From: Pseudomonadaceae bacterium
GTDB taxonomy: Bacteria > Pseudomonadota > Gammaproteobacteria > Pseudomonadales > Pseudomonadaceae
NCBI GenBank assembly: GCA_900766265.1
Contig: CAAFUS010000005.1
Location: forward strand, 62,001 to 126,000
Direction of reading: 5' to 3'
Length of the DNA: 64,000 nt
The notes under the pieces were generated by a model. That model did not search any database. It saw nothing but the letters and a program-made list of their open reading frames with translations, and had not been told where the DNA came from. Position 1 is the stretch's first letter, and every line of letters begins with the position of its first letter. This document shows positions 1-7,676 of the stretch, piece by piece. A program made the translations under genes and the position numbers.

Positions 1-651
1 GCCCAGTTCGATATCGGTACGCTGCGCAAGACGTTCGGCGTGACCCTGGAGCGCACGGCACGCGAGCTGCGCGGCATCAGCTGCATCGGCATGAACGAAG
101 GCCCGCCGCCGAAACAAGCGATCTGCTCGAGCAAGATGTTCGGCCACAAGCTGCGGGACCTGGCGCCGATCGAGGAGGCGCTGGCCACCTACGTGACCCG
201 CGCCGCCGAGAAACTGCGCCAGCAGCAGTCGCTGTGCGGCGCGCTGCAGGTCAGCCTGCAGACCCAGTACCACAACCCGGAGCTGCCCCGGTACGCCAAC
301 GGCGTGACCATCCCCCTGCCCACCCCCACCGACGATACCCGCGACTTGCTGGCGAGCGCCCTGCGCGGACTGCGCCACATCTACCGGCCCGGCTACGCTT
401 ACTCGAAATGCGGCGTGCTGCTGATCGATCTGAGCCAGCGCGGCGAGATCACGCCGGACCTGTTCGCGCCGGCACCCCGCCGAGGCGCTGAACGCCTGAT
501 GGCCGTCGTGGACGAAATCAACAAGCGTGAGGGCCGCGGCACCGTCCGCCTCGGCCGCGTGCCGGCCCAGCCCGACTGGGGCATGCGGCGAGACATGAAA
601 AGCCCGCACTTCACCACCGACTGGGACGAACTGATTACCGTCGGCGCCTAG
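1..651 (+). CDS. umuC: UmuC-type translesion DNA polymerase V catalytic subunit, C-terminal part (5' end outside window)
   Basis: The frame is open from base 1 to the TAG at 649-651 (216 codons seen; the family is about 420), so only the little-finger and C-terminal region is present. The stretch FDIGTLRKTFGVTLERTARELRG followed by PPPKQAICSSKMFG is typical of UmuC after the palm domain, and the C-terminal MRRDMKSPHFTTDWDELITV block is the usual UmuC tail. The family performs error-prone bypass synthesis with UmuD' after SOS induction. No LexA box can be judged because the promoter lies outside. It may be host or phage cargo: the neighbouring prophage has no visible left end. Other Y-family members (RulB, ImpB/MucB on mobile elements) are equally possible names. 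Confidence 0.85.
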   Translation, partial: AQFDIGTLRKTFGVTLERTARELRGISCIGMNEGPPPKQAICSSKMFGHKLRDLAPIEEALATYVTRAAEKLRQQQSLCGALQVSLQTQYHNPELPRYANGVTIPLPTPTDDTRDLLASALRGLRHIYRPGYAYSKCGVLLIDLSQRGEITPDLFAPAPRRGAERLMAVVDEINKREGRGTVRLGRVPAQPDWGMRRDMKSPHFTTDWDELITVGA

Positions 652-759
652 GAATCACGGTTACGCATCGAGTGACCGCGAGATTTTTTTGCCGATGGCG
701 TTGGGTTTCCGAAAGCTGCCGTTATGGTCATGGTGAACGAACCAGCTAGGAGTGGGTTG

Positions 760-921
760 ATGAGCAGCAGTACCTGCGGGGAGCAAAACAATATCAACGG
801 ATTGAGCCGCAACGAGCAGTTGCTGGTGGAGCTGTTCCGGCGGATGTCAGATGAGGACCAGGCACACGTGCTGCGGGTAACCGAGGCGCTGGCCGAGCTG
901 GCTGATTCTGAAACTCGCTGA
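760..921 (+). CDS. small unknown protein (53 aa)
   Basis: The start at 760 is chosen over an in-frame ATG at 724 because AGGAG at 748-752 sits 7 nt upstream of it. The product has a polar N-terminus and then a helical stretch (SRNEQLLVELFRRMSDEDQAHVLRVTEALAEL) rich in Leu, Glu and Arg. That resembles short C-terminal segments of phage or host regulators, but I do not recognise a family. It is downstream of and co-directional with umuC, and convergent with the minus-strand prophage genes. A strong hairpin follows it. Confidence 0.5.
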   Translation: MSSSTCGEQNNINGLSRNEQLLVELFRRMSDEDQAHVLRVTEALAELADSETR

Positions 922-926
922 CGCGG

Positions 927-948
927 CGTGGGCGTGTTCACGCCCACG
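927..948. terminator. hairpin between convergent genes
   Basis: CGTGGGCGTG at 927-936 and CACGCCCACG at 939-948 form a perfect 10-bp inverted repeat with a tiny loop. It lies between the end of the 53-aa gene (921) and the end of the minus-strand gene at 965. There is no clear T-run, so intrinsic termination is plausible but not certain. Confidence 0.45.
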
Positions 949-964
949 TTCAGCCTGGCCACAG

Positions 965-1369
965 CTAGCCTTCCAGGCCTGATTTCTGATTGCGCCACCA
1001 GCGCTCGACGGCCTCCACCACGGCCACCTCTTGAACGAAGGTCAGCGCCGCCAGCTTCTGTTGCAGGGCGGTGGGGTCCACATCCCATTTTTCGGCGAGG
1101 CCATCCTCAACCGAATCCTCCCAGCCCATCTGAAGGCTACCCCGGATCAACTCGGCCGGCTCGCTCAGGGTGCCATTGAGCATGTCACGCAACGCGTTCC
1201 ACTCGGCCGCGCTGAAGTGCTTATCGATCCGCTCTCGGCGCAGGATCTCGGCGTAGCGATCGCCGATAATATTGACGCGCTTGCTGGTGGTGATGCCTAC
1301 CTCGTCGCCGGTCACGCCGATGACGGCGTCCAACTGTGGGCCTATGTGGATGCCCGATTTTTTGGCCAT
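965..1369 (-). CDS. unknown prophage protein (134 aa)
   Basis: The protein begins MAKKSGIHIGPQLDAVIGVTG and is mostly alpha-helical and charged, ending with a Trp-rich helix (VERWWRNQKSGLEG). No catalytic motif, signal peptide or membrane segment is visible. The ATG at 1369 has GGAGTG upstream, and this ribosome site overlaps the stop of the zinc-finger gene that precedes it, so the two are probably co-transcribed. I do not recognise the family. Its place is after the tail genes, where P2-like phages carry late regulators and conversion genes. Confidence 0.7.
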   Translation of the reverse strand: MAKKSGIHIGPQLDAVIGVTGDEVGITTSKRVNIIGDRYAEILRRERIDKHFSAAEWNALRDMLNGTLSEPAELIRGSLQMGWEDSVEDGLAEKWDVDPTALQQKLAALTFVQEVAVVEAVERWWRNQKSGLEG

Positions 1370-1373
1370 GTGC

Positions 1374-1901
1374 TCACTCCGATTCTTTGTTTGATTCGCC
1401 CGTGTACTTAGCTTTGTAGGCAGCCATAAGAGCGCTGTTGCCAGCTTTCATCGCCCGGTATGCCTGCTGGTATTCCCGCGCCCGGTCAGCAGATCGGCCA
1501 TTTGCACGACGTCCGCCGGGTGGGATCTTGTGATGATCCCCGGGCCTGTTGTTGCGGACCATTGCACTCTGGCGCGCCAGTTCGGCCCTGACACGCGGTA
1601 AGCCCTCCGCGCGCGTTGTAGGGTTCGAGGCGCCAGGCAGGTGGTCATAGGTCAACCGCCCCTCTGCAACCAGCCTGCGGATGATCTCTGCACGTTGCTG
1701 CCGGATCGCCTTCCCTGCCAACCCATATTTCTTGGGGATACCCCATCGCTGGCGGTATTCGTCATGGGTCATGCCGTGGCGCAGGCGCATATGCTTCCCG
1801 GAGAGGAGCTGAAACCATTGTCCGCATTCAAGGCACTGAATTAGGTTACCGGCGAAATAATCGTCTATTTGCGCCAGCGTCTCGAAAGGTCGCGTCCGCA
1901 T
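1374..1901 (-). CDS. MucR/Ros-type zinc-finger transcriptional regulator (175 aa)
   Basis: The start at 1901 is chosen because GGAG lies about 7 nt upstream and because the product then begins at MRTRPFETLAQIDDYF. Residues of about 20-60 carry CLECG, then a basic loop with HMRLRHG and the block MTHDEYRQRWGIPKKYGLAG. That Cys2His2 arrangement with the following helix is the MucR/Ros family fold. The C-terminal third is Arg/Lys-rich and low in complexity. The gene sits beyond D, close to the site where P2 encodes the zinc-containing late activator Ogr; no Ogr/Com homologue is seen. A role in late-gene control is inference only. MucR proteins in other bacteria bind AT-rich DNA as regulators. Confidence 0.75.
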   Translation of the reverse strand: MRTRPFETLAQIDDYFAGNLIQCLECGQWFQLLSGKHMRLRHGMTHDEYRQRWGIPKKYGLAGKAIRQQRAEIIRRLVAEGRLTYDHLPGASNPTTRAEGLPRVRAELARQSAMVRNNRPGDHHKIPPGGRRANGRSADRAREYQQAYRAMKAGNSALMAAYKAKYTGESNKESE

Positions 1902-1912
1902 TCTGAACTCCA

Positions 1913-1942
1913 AACGAAAAGCCCCAGCGCTGGGCTGGGGCT
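1913..1942 (-). terminator. intrinsic terminator
   Basis: AGCCCCAG (1920-1927) and CTGGGGCT (1935-1942) form a GC-rich stem that on the minus strand is followed by TTTTCGTTT. It closes the transcript of the 82-aa gene just before the MucR-like gene starts. Confidence 0.7.
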
Positions 1943-1947
1943 GGCGG

Positions 1948-2196
1948 TTACCACATGCGCTCGAGCACCTGCACGGCATACTGCTCGTCGAGGCTCAGGT
2001 CAGCGTATTCGTCGTCGCTTTCAAGGCGGAGCAGGCTGCCCAGGCTGTCGGTGCGGCCGACTTCTATTTCTGCAGCGGGGAAGGCCTGCTGCAGCGCAGC
2101 CATGGCCGCAATTCGAAACTCAGCGTGGTCCTGCTCGGTGGCATCAACGCCGATATTGAGTTCGCCGCTGGTAATGATGATTTTGGTAATGGTCAT
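1948..2196 (-). CDS. unknown acidic prophage protein (82 aa)
   Basis: The ATG at 2196 is preceded by AGAGGG with good spacing. The frame stays open upstream to 2328, so a longer form starting at 2256 cannot be excluded. The product starts MTITKIIITSGELNIGVDA and has a beta-rich first half followed by an acidic second half (LESDDEYADLSLDEQYAVQVLERMW). No known motif is visible. It has its own terminator and a pair of palindromes about 85 nt upstream, so it may be an independently regulated cargo gene. Confidence 0.6.
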   Translation of the reverse strand: MTITKIIITSGELNIGVDATEQDHAEFRIAAMAALQQAFPAAEIEVGRTDSLGSLLRLESDDEYADLSLDEQYAVQVLERMW

Positions 2197-2280
2197 GGTG
2201 TTGCCCTCTGTGCATGCCGTGACGATGCGTCCGGCTTCTTCAGTGGTGGTCCGCATTCGCGTCCCGTTGGATTGATAATA

Positions 2281-2299
2281 GGTGCACCAATGGTGCACC
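2281..2299. repeat. two tandem perfect palindromes GGTGCACC separated by AAT
   Basis: GGTGCACC occurs at 2281-2288 and again at 2292-2299. Each octamer is itself self-complementary and the two together form a 19-bp repeat. It lies between the short gene after D and the start region of the 82-aa gene, so it is well placed as an operator for that gene. Confidence 0.6.
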
Positions 2300-2318
2300 G
2301 TCAATAGGTCAAAGATTT

Positions 2319-2423
2319 TTACATGCACATCGGCGCGTCAGCGCTCTGTTCCCACTCTTCGTCGATCAACTCCCAGGCCGAGCGCGCAGGCTGTTCGGGC
2401 AGTTCATCGCCATCTTCAATCAC
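2319..2423 (-). CDS. short reading frame translationally coupled to D (34 aa)
   Basis: A GTG at 2423 overlaps the TGA of gene D in a GTGA junction, the same kind of coupling that links U to D. The frame encodes VIEDGDELPEQPARSAWELIDEEWEQ and ends MCM before the TAA at 2319-2321. It is strongly acidic and resembles no family I know. The coupling and codon use favour translation, but the length leaves room for chance. Confidence 0.4.
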   Translation of the reverse strand: MIEDGDELPEQPARSAWELIDEEWEQSADAPMCM

Positions 2424-3676
2424 GCGTTCTGCATCCGCTTCCATTCGCGCTCCAGGGCGCGCTGGGCGCTCGCCTTGCTTTGATACAGGTGCACCAGGCG
2501 TCGGGGGCTGGTCTGGTCACCCTGGGTGAGCTTGTGCTGCGCGCCGGTCTTCTCGTCGCGGTACCAGGCCAGCACGCCGGTGTAGTCGCCCGACTCGGCC
2601 AGTTCGGCGACGTCGGCGGCGTCTGGCAGCTTGGATTCCAGCTCGAGGCTGGTGGTGTAGCTGTCCGGGGTGAACGAATGCCGAACGTTGGCGCCGAGCC
2701 AGACGATGGCGGCGATCTCGGCCTTGATGCCGGTGAGGCTGTAGGTCAGTTCGGGGATCAGGTCCGGCCGGCCACGGGCGAGGGTGTAGCTGAGCGTGGC
2801 GGTGCCGCGCTGCAGGCGGCTCCATTCGGAGCGGGCGGCACGGGCGGCGGATTCCTGGTCGGTGTAGGTGTGGCGCAGCTCCTTGAGGTTGTCGCCGGCG
2901 CCGGCTATGGCTTCCTTCCGCTCAGCGCTGTTGACCTCGTAGTAGTAGGCGCGCACACCGCTGTAGCTGTCGCGATCGGCCTGCAGAAACCGGTGCTGAT
3001 CGCCATCGGCGCGGGTCAGCGTGATATGCGGGAGCGGCAGCCCGCTGGCCGTCACGCTTTTGCCGGTTGGCATGAACAGCAGCCGGCCGGCCTTGATGCT
3101 CGACAGCGCATCGAACTGCTGCCCCAGGCGGGTAAGCAGGTTGGCGTCCGATTCGTTGGTCTGGTCCAGGTGGGCCAGCTCGATCGCGCTGAGCGCCGCG
3201 CTGATGACCGGGCTCAGGCCGTAGGCCGCGGCGATGCTCTGGACGATGGCGCCGAGGGTCTGGCGGCTCCAGCTGCGTTCTTTCTTGGCCTTGAGGCCCT
3301 CGCGCAGGTCCGCGCTGCGGGCGCGGATGCTGAGCGTGTCCGGCGCGCCGCTGTGCTCGGTCTCGTCGACGGTATAGCTGCCCTTGCTGACCAGGCCCGT
3401 GTCGATCCAGCCGAGCCATAGGCTGACGATAGCGCCCCGCGGCGGGATGGCCAGCAGCCCGTCGTGGTCGCTCAGGGTGATGGTGAGCTGGTCCGCTTCC
3501 ATGCCGCGGTTGTCCGTCAGCTCGATGCTGACCAGGCGTTGCTCGATCGCGCTGGTGATGTCCTGGCCGTTGACCACGACGCGGCAGATCGGGCGTGGGT
3601 AGGCGGTCGTCTCGCGGTAGGCGCCTGCGGCCTGCTCGAGCAGGCCCTTGCCCTGGGCGATGATGGCCTCGATCAC
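2420..3676 (-). CDS. D: late control/tail protein gpD (418 aa)
   Basis: gpD is the baseplate-hub-like tail protein of P2-type phages, required for tail completion; in P2 it was named for late gene control. The GTG at 3676 overlaps the stop of U (GTGA), so translation begins VIEAIIAQGKGLLEQAAGAY, although the frame extends further upstream inside U. Typical blocks are PRPICRVVVNGQDITSAIEQRLVSIELTDNRG near the N-terminus and DQTNESDANLLTRLGQQFDA in the middle. The C-terminus carries the LVHLYQSKASAQRALEREWKRM segment. Length is near that of the family. Confidence 0.93.
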   Translation of the reverse strand: MIEAIIAQGKGLLEQAAGAYRETTAYPRPICRVVVNGQDITSAIEQRLVSIELTDNRGMEADQLTITLSDHDGLLAIPPRGAIVSLWLGWIDTGLVSKGSYTVDETEHSGAPDTLSIRARSADLREGLKAKKERSWSRQTLGAIVQSIAAAYGLSPVISAALSAIELAHLDQTNESDANLLTRLGQQFDALSSIKAGRLLFMPTGKSVTASGLPLPHITLTRADGDQHRFLQADRDSYSGVRAYYYEVNSAERKEAIAGAGDNLKELRHTYTDQESAARAARSEWSRLQRGTATLSYTLARGRPDLIPELTYSLTGIKAEIAAIVWLGANVRHSFTPDSYTTSLELESKLPDAADVAELAESGDYTGVLAWYRDEKTGAQHKLTQGDQTSPRRLVHLYQSKASAQRALEREWKRMQNA

Positions 3677-4113
3677 AGCAGCCCCCGCAGTATGTTGCCG
3701 GCGGTGCCGATGGCGCTGCCGAGCATGTCGACGCGGCCGTCGTCGATACGGGCCAGGGTCAGGGTGAATTCGATGCGCCGCGCCTGGCCGTCGCGGAAGA
3801 ACAGCGTGCGCGTCTCGCTCAAGGATTCGATCACCCAGGTGCCGTAGATCTTCCCGGTGCCCTCCACCAGCGGCCACGCCTTGCCGGTGTCGGCCATGTA
3901 GCGCAGCGTGTCCAGGCTGATCTGGGTACCGGCCAGGGCCGGCAGCAGCACGCCCGGGAGCGTGAGGGTGTCATCGTCCCGGCCCATGAACTGGCGCGCC
4001 GGGTTGGTGCCGATGCGCGACGTCTTGCCGTGCCGCCAGGCGGTTTGGCGCTGGAACTCCTGGTAGGCCAGGGTCTCCAGCGAAAAGATGAACATGCCGA
4101 GGGCCATCATCAT
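3673..4113 (-). CDS. U: tail terminator gpU (146 aa)
   Basis: This small tail protein caps the tube in P2-like tails. Family features are FSLETLAYQEFQRQTAWRHG near the start, the GRDDDTLTLPGVL segment and the C-terminal ARRIEFTLTLARIDD. The start is ambiguous among three leading Met codons at 4113-4105. It follows T by 18 nt and is coupled to D. Confidence 0.92.
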   Translation of the reverse strand: MMMALGMFIFSLETLAYQEFQRQTAWRHGKTSRIGTNPARQFMGRDDDTLTLPGVLLPALAGTQISLDTLRYMADTGKAWPLVEGTGKIYGTWVIESLSETRTLFFRDGQARRIEFTLTLARIDDGRVDMLGSAIGTAGNILRGLL

Positions 4114-4131
4114 GGTGGGTTGCTCCTGGTG

Positions 4132-6603
4132 TCAGTCCTGGTCATACAGCGCCGATCGGGCGCGGGTGAGCTTGTTGCGCTCGTGCTCCTCGAGGGCGCG
4201 CTTGATCTGCTGCGCCACGTCCAGGCTTTGCCCGCCCTGCACGATGATATGGATGGTGTCGCCCTGGATCGTGATGCCTGCGCCGTGAGCGCGCGGCGCA
4301 GCGGCCAGTGGCGGGCGAGCGTCAAGCGGCACATCGGCATGCGCCACCATGCTCCCCGCGGCGCTGAGCCCCACGGCGCCGGCTGCAGCCAGCCGTTTGG
4401 CCGATCCGACAAGCTGCTTGAGCGCACCGCCCTCGCCCGCTGCCAGGCCCTGTTCTAGGCCCGCCATGGTGTCACCGCCGAGGCCGGCGAAGACCCGTGA
4501 GGGCGAGTGGATGCCGAGCGTCTCCTTGAACCAGCCGATGGCCTTGCTGCCCACGCCCGTGATGGCGTTCTTCACCGCGCCCAGGCTACCGGTGATGCCC
4601 CGAACCAGGCCGCTGATCATGTCCCCGCCCAGCTGCTTGAAGGCTTCGGGCAACGCCGCTAGCCAGCCCACGACGGAGCCGAGCAATGCCTTGAACTTGG
4701 GGCCCAGCGTTTCCCAGTTCGACCAGATCAGGTAGGCGCCAGCCGCGATCGCGGTCAGCGCCAGGCCGATGGGGTTGGCCATGATCGCGCGACCGATGAA
4801 CAGGATGGCCTTGCCCACCAGCGGCAGCACCGTTTTGCCCAGGGTAGTGAGCGTGCTGGCCACGCCCAGGCTGCGAATGCCGAGCAGCATCATGCCGTAG
4901 CGCACCATGGCGAACGGGCCGAGGATCGAGGCCATGGCGAGCGTCAGCCCGCCCATGCCGGCCATGAGGATGCCGACGCCGGCGGCGGTCTTCACGATGT
5001 TGCTGGCGAGCTTGGGGTTCTCTGCCACCCAGCTCTTCACGCCGCCGACGATACCGGTGAGGGTCTGGGCGATGTCGCGCATCGGGCCGTTCTGCTGGTC
5101 CTGGAGCTGGATGCCGAGGTCCTCCCAGGCGGAGCCCAGGGCGTCGAGGTCGCCGCGCAGGTTGTCGGCCATGGTCCGGGCCGTGGCGGTGGCCTCGCCC
5201 TCGGTCTGCCGCAGGGTAGAGATGAACGACTGCAGCGCGCCGGTGCCGGCCTGGCCCACCAGCACCTGCATGCCGGCGACGGCCTCCTCACCGGCGATGC
5301 CCTTGAGCAACCCCGCGCGATCGGCGTCGCCCATGTTCTTGGTTTTCTCGTAGATCTCCTGCAGCACGGTGGGCATGTCGCGCAGATTGCCGTCAGCGTC
5401 CTTGGCGCTGATGCCGAGCGTGTCGAGCGCCGCGGCCGCCGCCTTGGGCGGTGCGCTCAGGCGGTTGAGGATCGCCCGCAGCGCGGTACCGCCCATGCTG
5501 CCCTGGATACCGGCATCGCCAAGCTTGCCGGCCATGGCGGCGACGGTCTCGACGTCCTGGCCGACCGACGCAGCCACCGGCGCGGCATATTTCATGGTCT
5601 CGCCGAGCATTTGCAGGTTGGTATTGGAACGGGTGAAGGTGCCGACCAGTACGTCGCCCAGGCGCCCCGTTTCGCTGGCCTGCAGGTTGAAGCCGGTGAG
5701 GATGTTCGACGCGATGTCCGCCGTCTCTGCCAGGCCGCTGTCTCCGGCCTTGGCCAGGTCGAGCATGCCGGGCATCGCCGCCTGGATGGCCGTGGGGTTG
5801 AACCCCGCCATGGCCAGGAAACCCTGGGCGTTCGAGGCCTCGCCTGCGGTGAACTGGGTACTGGCGCCGAGGGTTCGGGCCTGTTCGCGCAGAGCCTTCA
5901 TCTCCGGGCTGTTTCTGTCCAGCCGCGCGAGCGCCTGGACCTTGCTCTGGCTGGCGTCGAAGTCCAGCCCCGGCGCCATGAGCCGGGCGCCGGCGTAGAG
6001 AATGCCACCACCTGTGGCCAAACCACCGGCGCCAGCGCCCGCCATGCTCCCGGCTAGCTGCTGGGTGCGTTCGTAGTCGGCCTTGGCCTGCCCGAGGCGC
6101 TTCTGCTGCGCGGTCAGGCGCTTGAGCCGCGTCTCCTGCTGGGTCAGTGCCTGGTTGGTCTGGGTGATCTTGCTGCGCAGGTCGCGCTCGTGCTGGCCGA
6201 GGTTGCGGGTACTGATACCCGCCTCGTTGAGCTTGCCACGCAAGCCCTGCAATTCGCGCTGCTGCTCGCCGTGCTTCTGCTTGAGGGCGTGGCCCTGGCG
6301 CACAGCGCTCTGGAATTCTCGGGTCAATGCCCGGGTGGGGTTGGCGGTTGCCGACAGCTGCTGGGACAGCTGCTTGATCTTGTCCCGGTTGGCCTGGAGT
6401 GCCGCGCCGGTCTGTTCCGCCGCGCCCTTGAGGTTGCGGAACGAGCTGATGTCTTTCTGCTGGGCCTGCAGCCCCTTGAGCTCGCTGCGGGTATCGCGCA
6501 GCGAGCGGCCCAAACCAACCGCGCCGCCGGCAATGTTCCGGAACGGGCGGCTGGCGTTGTCCAGGGCCTTGAGGTTAACGCGTAGGTTTAGATCCCGCGC
6601 CAT
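4132..6603 (-). CDS. T: tail tape measure protein gpT (823 aa)
   Basis: This protein sets tail length and is the largest structural product of the module. The N-terminal 200 residues are a long Gln/Leu/Lys-rich coiled coil (RSELKGLQAQQKD onward). Residues of about 210-500 form the TP901-type tape-measure core (SKVQALARLDRNSPEMKALREQARTLG). Several hydrophobic segments follow at about 540-640 (VGILMAGMGGLTLAM, LALTAIAAGAYLIW). The C-terminus has LGIHSPSRVFAGLGGDTMAGL, which is very common in tape measures. The start overlaps the end of E' by 29 nt. Confidence 0.95.
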   Translation of the reverse strand: MARDLNLRVNLKALDNASRPFRNIAGGAVGLGRSLRDTRSELKGLQAQQKDISSFRNLKGAAEQTGAALQANRDKIKQLSQQLSATANPTRALTREFQSAVRQGHALKQKHGEQQRELQGLRGKLNEAGISTRNLGQHERDLRSKITQTNQALTQQETRLKRLTAQQKRLGQAKADYERTQQLAGSMAGAGAGGLATGGGILYAGARLMAPGLDFDASQSKVQALARLDRNSPEMKALREQARTLGASTQFTAGEASNAQGFLAMAGFNPTAIQAAMPGMLDLAKAGDSGLAETADIASNILTGFNLQASETGRLGDVLVGTFTRSNTNLQMLGETMKYAAPVAASVGQDVETVAAMAGKLGDAGIQGSMGGTALRAILNRLSAPPKAAAAALDTLGISAKDADGNLRDMPTVLQEIYEKTKNMGDADRAGLLKGIAGEEAVAGMQVLVGQAGTGALQSFISTLRQTEGEATATARTMADNLRGDLDALGSAWEDLGIQLQDQQNGPMRDIAQTLTGIVGGVKSWVAENPKLASNIVKTAAGVGILMAGMGGLTLAMASILGPFAMVRYGMMLLGIRSLGVASTLTTLGKTVLPLVGKAILFIGRAIMANPIGLALTAIAAGAYLIWSNWETLGPKFKALLGSVVGWLAALPEAFKQLGGDMISGLVRGITGSLGAVKNAITGVGSKAIGWFKETLGIHSPSRVFAGLGGDTMAGLEQGLAAGEGGALKQLVGSAKRLAAAGAVGLSAAGSMVAHADVPLDARPPLAAAPRAHGAGITIQGDTIHIIVQGGQSLDVAQQIKRALEEHERNKLTRARSALYDQD

Positions 6604-6715
6604 GCGTGCGCTCCCATCGATCGCGGGCGCGCTCGCGCCAGTCCATCAGTTCATACAGAGGCATGGCGTTCATCTGCTCGGGCCCCCAGTGGAACACCAG
6701 GGCGATGTCGGCCAT
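6575..6715 (-). CDS. E': E' frame: GpE-family tail assembly extension (46 aa if started at its own ATG)
   Basis: The sequence MADIALVFHWGPEQMNAMPLYELMDWRERA is the signature of the P2 GpE family. In P2 this frame is reached by a -1 ribosomal frameshift near the 3' end of E, giving E+E', the tape-measure chaperone pair. A T TTT TTG heptamer is present at 6769-6763 in E, and the -1 frame from there is open through this segment to the TAA at 6575-6577. An internal ATG at 6715 may be used instead, but frameshifting is the established route in the family. Confidence 0.85.
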   Translation of the reverse strand: MADIALVFHWGPEQMNAMPLYELMDWRERARDRWERTHGAGSKPTR

Positions 6716-6723
6716 GACGTCAT

Positions 6724-7029
6724 CTACGCTGCGGGGGATTCCGCTGCGCTGCCCGTCTTCTGCAAAAAACCGGCAATGGCATCCGCGCAGAGCACCAGGT
6801 CGGCAACGTCCAGGGTGGCAACGTCCTGCTCGGTGAGCGTGGGCTGGCTGATGCGAGGCACCAGGCGAATGGTGGCGCTGACGTCTCCATTGAGCAGGTC
6901 GCGCAGGTTGAGGCCGCGCAGCTCGCCGGCGGCAGGCTTACGCAGGACGATCTCGGCGATCGGATTGCCCTCGCCGCGCTTGATGGGCTGCTCGAGGACG
7001 ATGGGGTCGCTGTAGGTGGGCTTGCTCAT
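6724..7029 (-). CDS. E: tail assembly chaperone gpE (101 aa)
   Basis: The start at 7029 gives MSKPTYSDPIVLEQPIKRGEGNPI, the expected N-terminus of the P2 E family; a longer frame to 7110 overlaps the preceding intergenic sequence. The body has the conserved GELRGLNLRDLLNGDVSA segment. It lies between the tube gene and the tape measure, the universal position of the chaperone pair. The stop at 6724-6726 is the zero-frame product; a fraction of ribosomes should shift into E'. Confidence 0.9.
   Translation of the reverse strand: MSKPTYSDPIVLEQPIKRGEGNPIAEIVLRKPAAGELRGLNLRDLLNGDVSATIRLVPRISQPTLTEQDVATLDVADLVLCADAIAGFLQKTGSAAESPAA
6763..6769 (-). other. programmed -1 ribosomal frameshift site
   Basis: On the minus strand the bases read GG T TTT TTG CAG, with zero-frame codons TTT and TTG: a classic X XXY YYZ slippery heptamer of the type used by P2. 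Slipping back one base joins E to the E' frame. Confidence 0.85.
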
Positions 7030-7113
7030 GGGGTTGCTCCTTGGTTGGTCAATAGCCGTCGGCGCGCTGGGCGCCGGTGGGTTGCGAAAGGGTGGTCGTT
7101 GGCCGTGCACGGG

Positions 7114-7629
7114 TTACAGGCCGATGGCGGCGCGGTGCTCGGCGAGGCGGTCTTCACCGTTGACGACGAAGATGAAGTTGAGCAGGTCGATTTCGATCTC
7201 GACGTTGCCGTCGATGCTGAGCTTGTAGTAGCTGCAGGTGGTGATGATGGAGTGCTCGGTGTCCTCGCCGGACTCGGCGTCGCCGAAGTCGATCTCTTCG
7301 TGGCGGCCGCGGGCGACCACTTCCACGGCGGAGGTCTCGCCGGTGTCGTCACGCTGTACGGAACCAGCCCAGCGCAGCATCACACCATCGGCCCGCACGG
7401 CGCCGTGCTGGCGCAGGACGGTCAGGTCCCAGCCGCCCAGGGTCCATTCGATCTGGATGCCGTCGTCGCTGTGGCCCAGGTCGACCTTGACGGGGCCGTC
7501 CATGCCGGCGCCCCGGAAGCTTTCCAGCTTGCGGGCCAGGGTCGGCAGGGTGACGGATTTGCATTGCCCAACGTAGCTGGTGCCATCGTTGAACAGGTTC
7601 ATGTGCTTGAGCTTTTTAGGCAGTGCCAT
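7114..7629 (-). CDS. FII: major tail tube protein gpFII (171 aa)
   Basis: This is the tube protein of the contractile tail. It opens MALPKKLKHMNLFNDGTSYVGQ, the standard family N-terminus, and contains the conserved LTLPTLARKLE-like and GDVEIEIDLLNFIFVVNGEDRL-like blocks near the ends. Length equals the family norm. It lies 47 nt after the sheath gene and is presumably on the same transcript. Confidence 0.95.
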   Translation of the reverse strand: MALPKKLKHMNLFNDGTSYVGQCKSVTLPTLARKLESFRGAGMDGPVKVDLGHSDDGIQIEWTLGGWDLTVLRQHGAVRADGVMLRWAGSVQRDDTGETSAVEVVARGRHEEIDFGDAESGEDTEHSIITTCSYYKLSIDGNVEIEIDLLNFIFVVNGEDRLAEHRAAIGL

Positions 7630-7676
7630 CGGGGCGCTCTCCTACGGCGCGGCCTGGCCGCGCGGGTGAATGGGGG

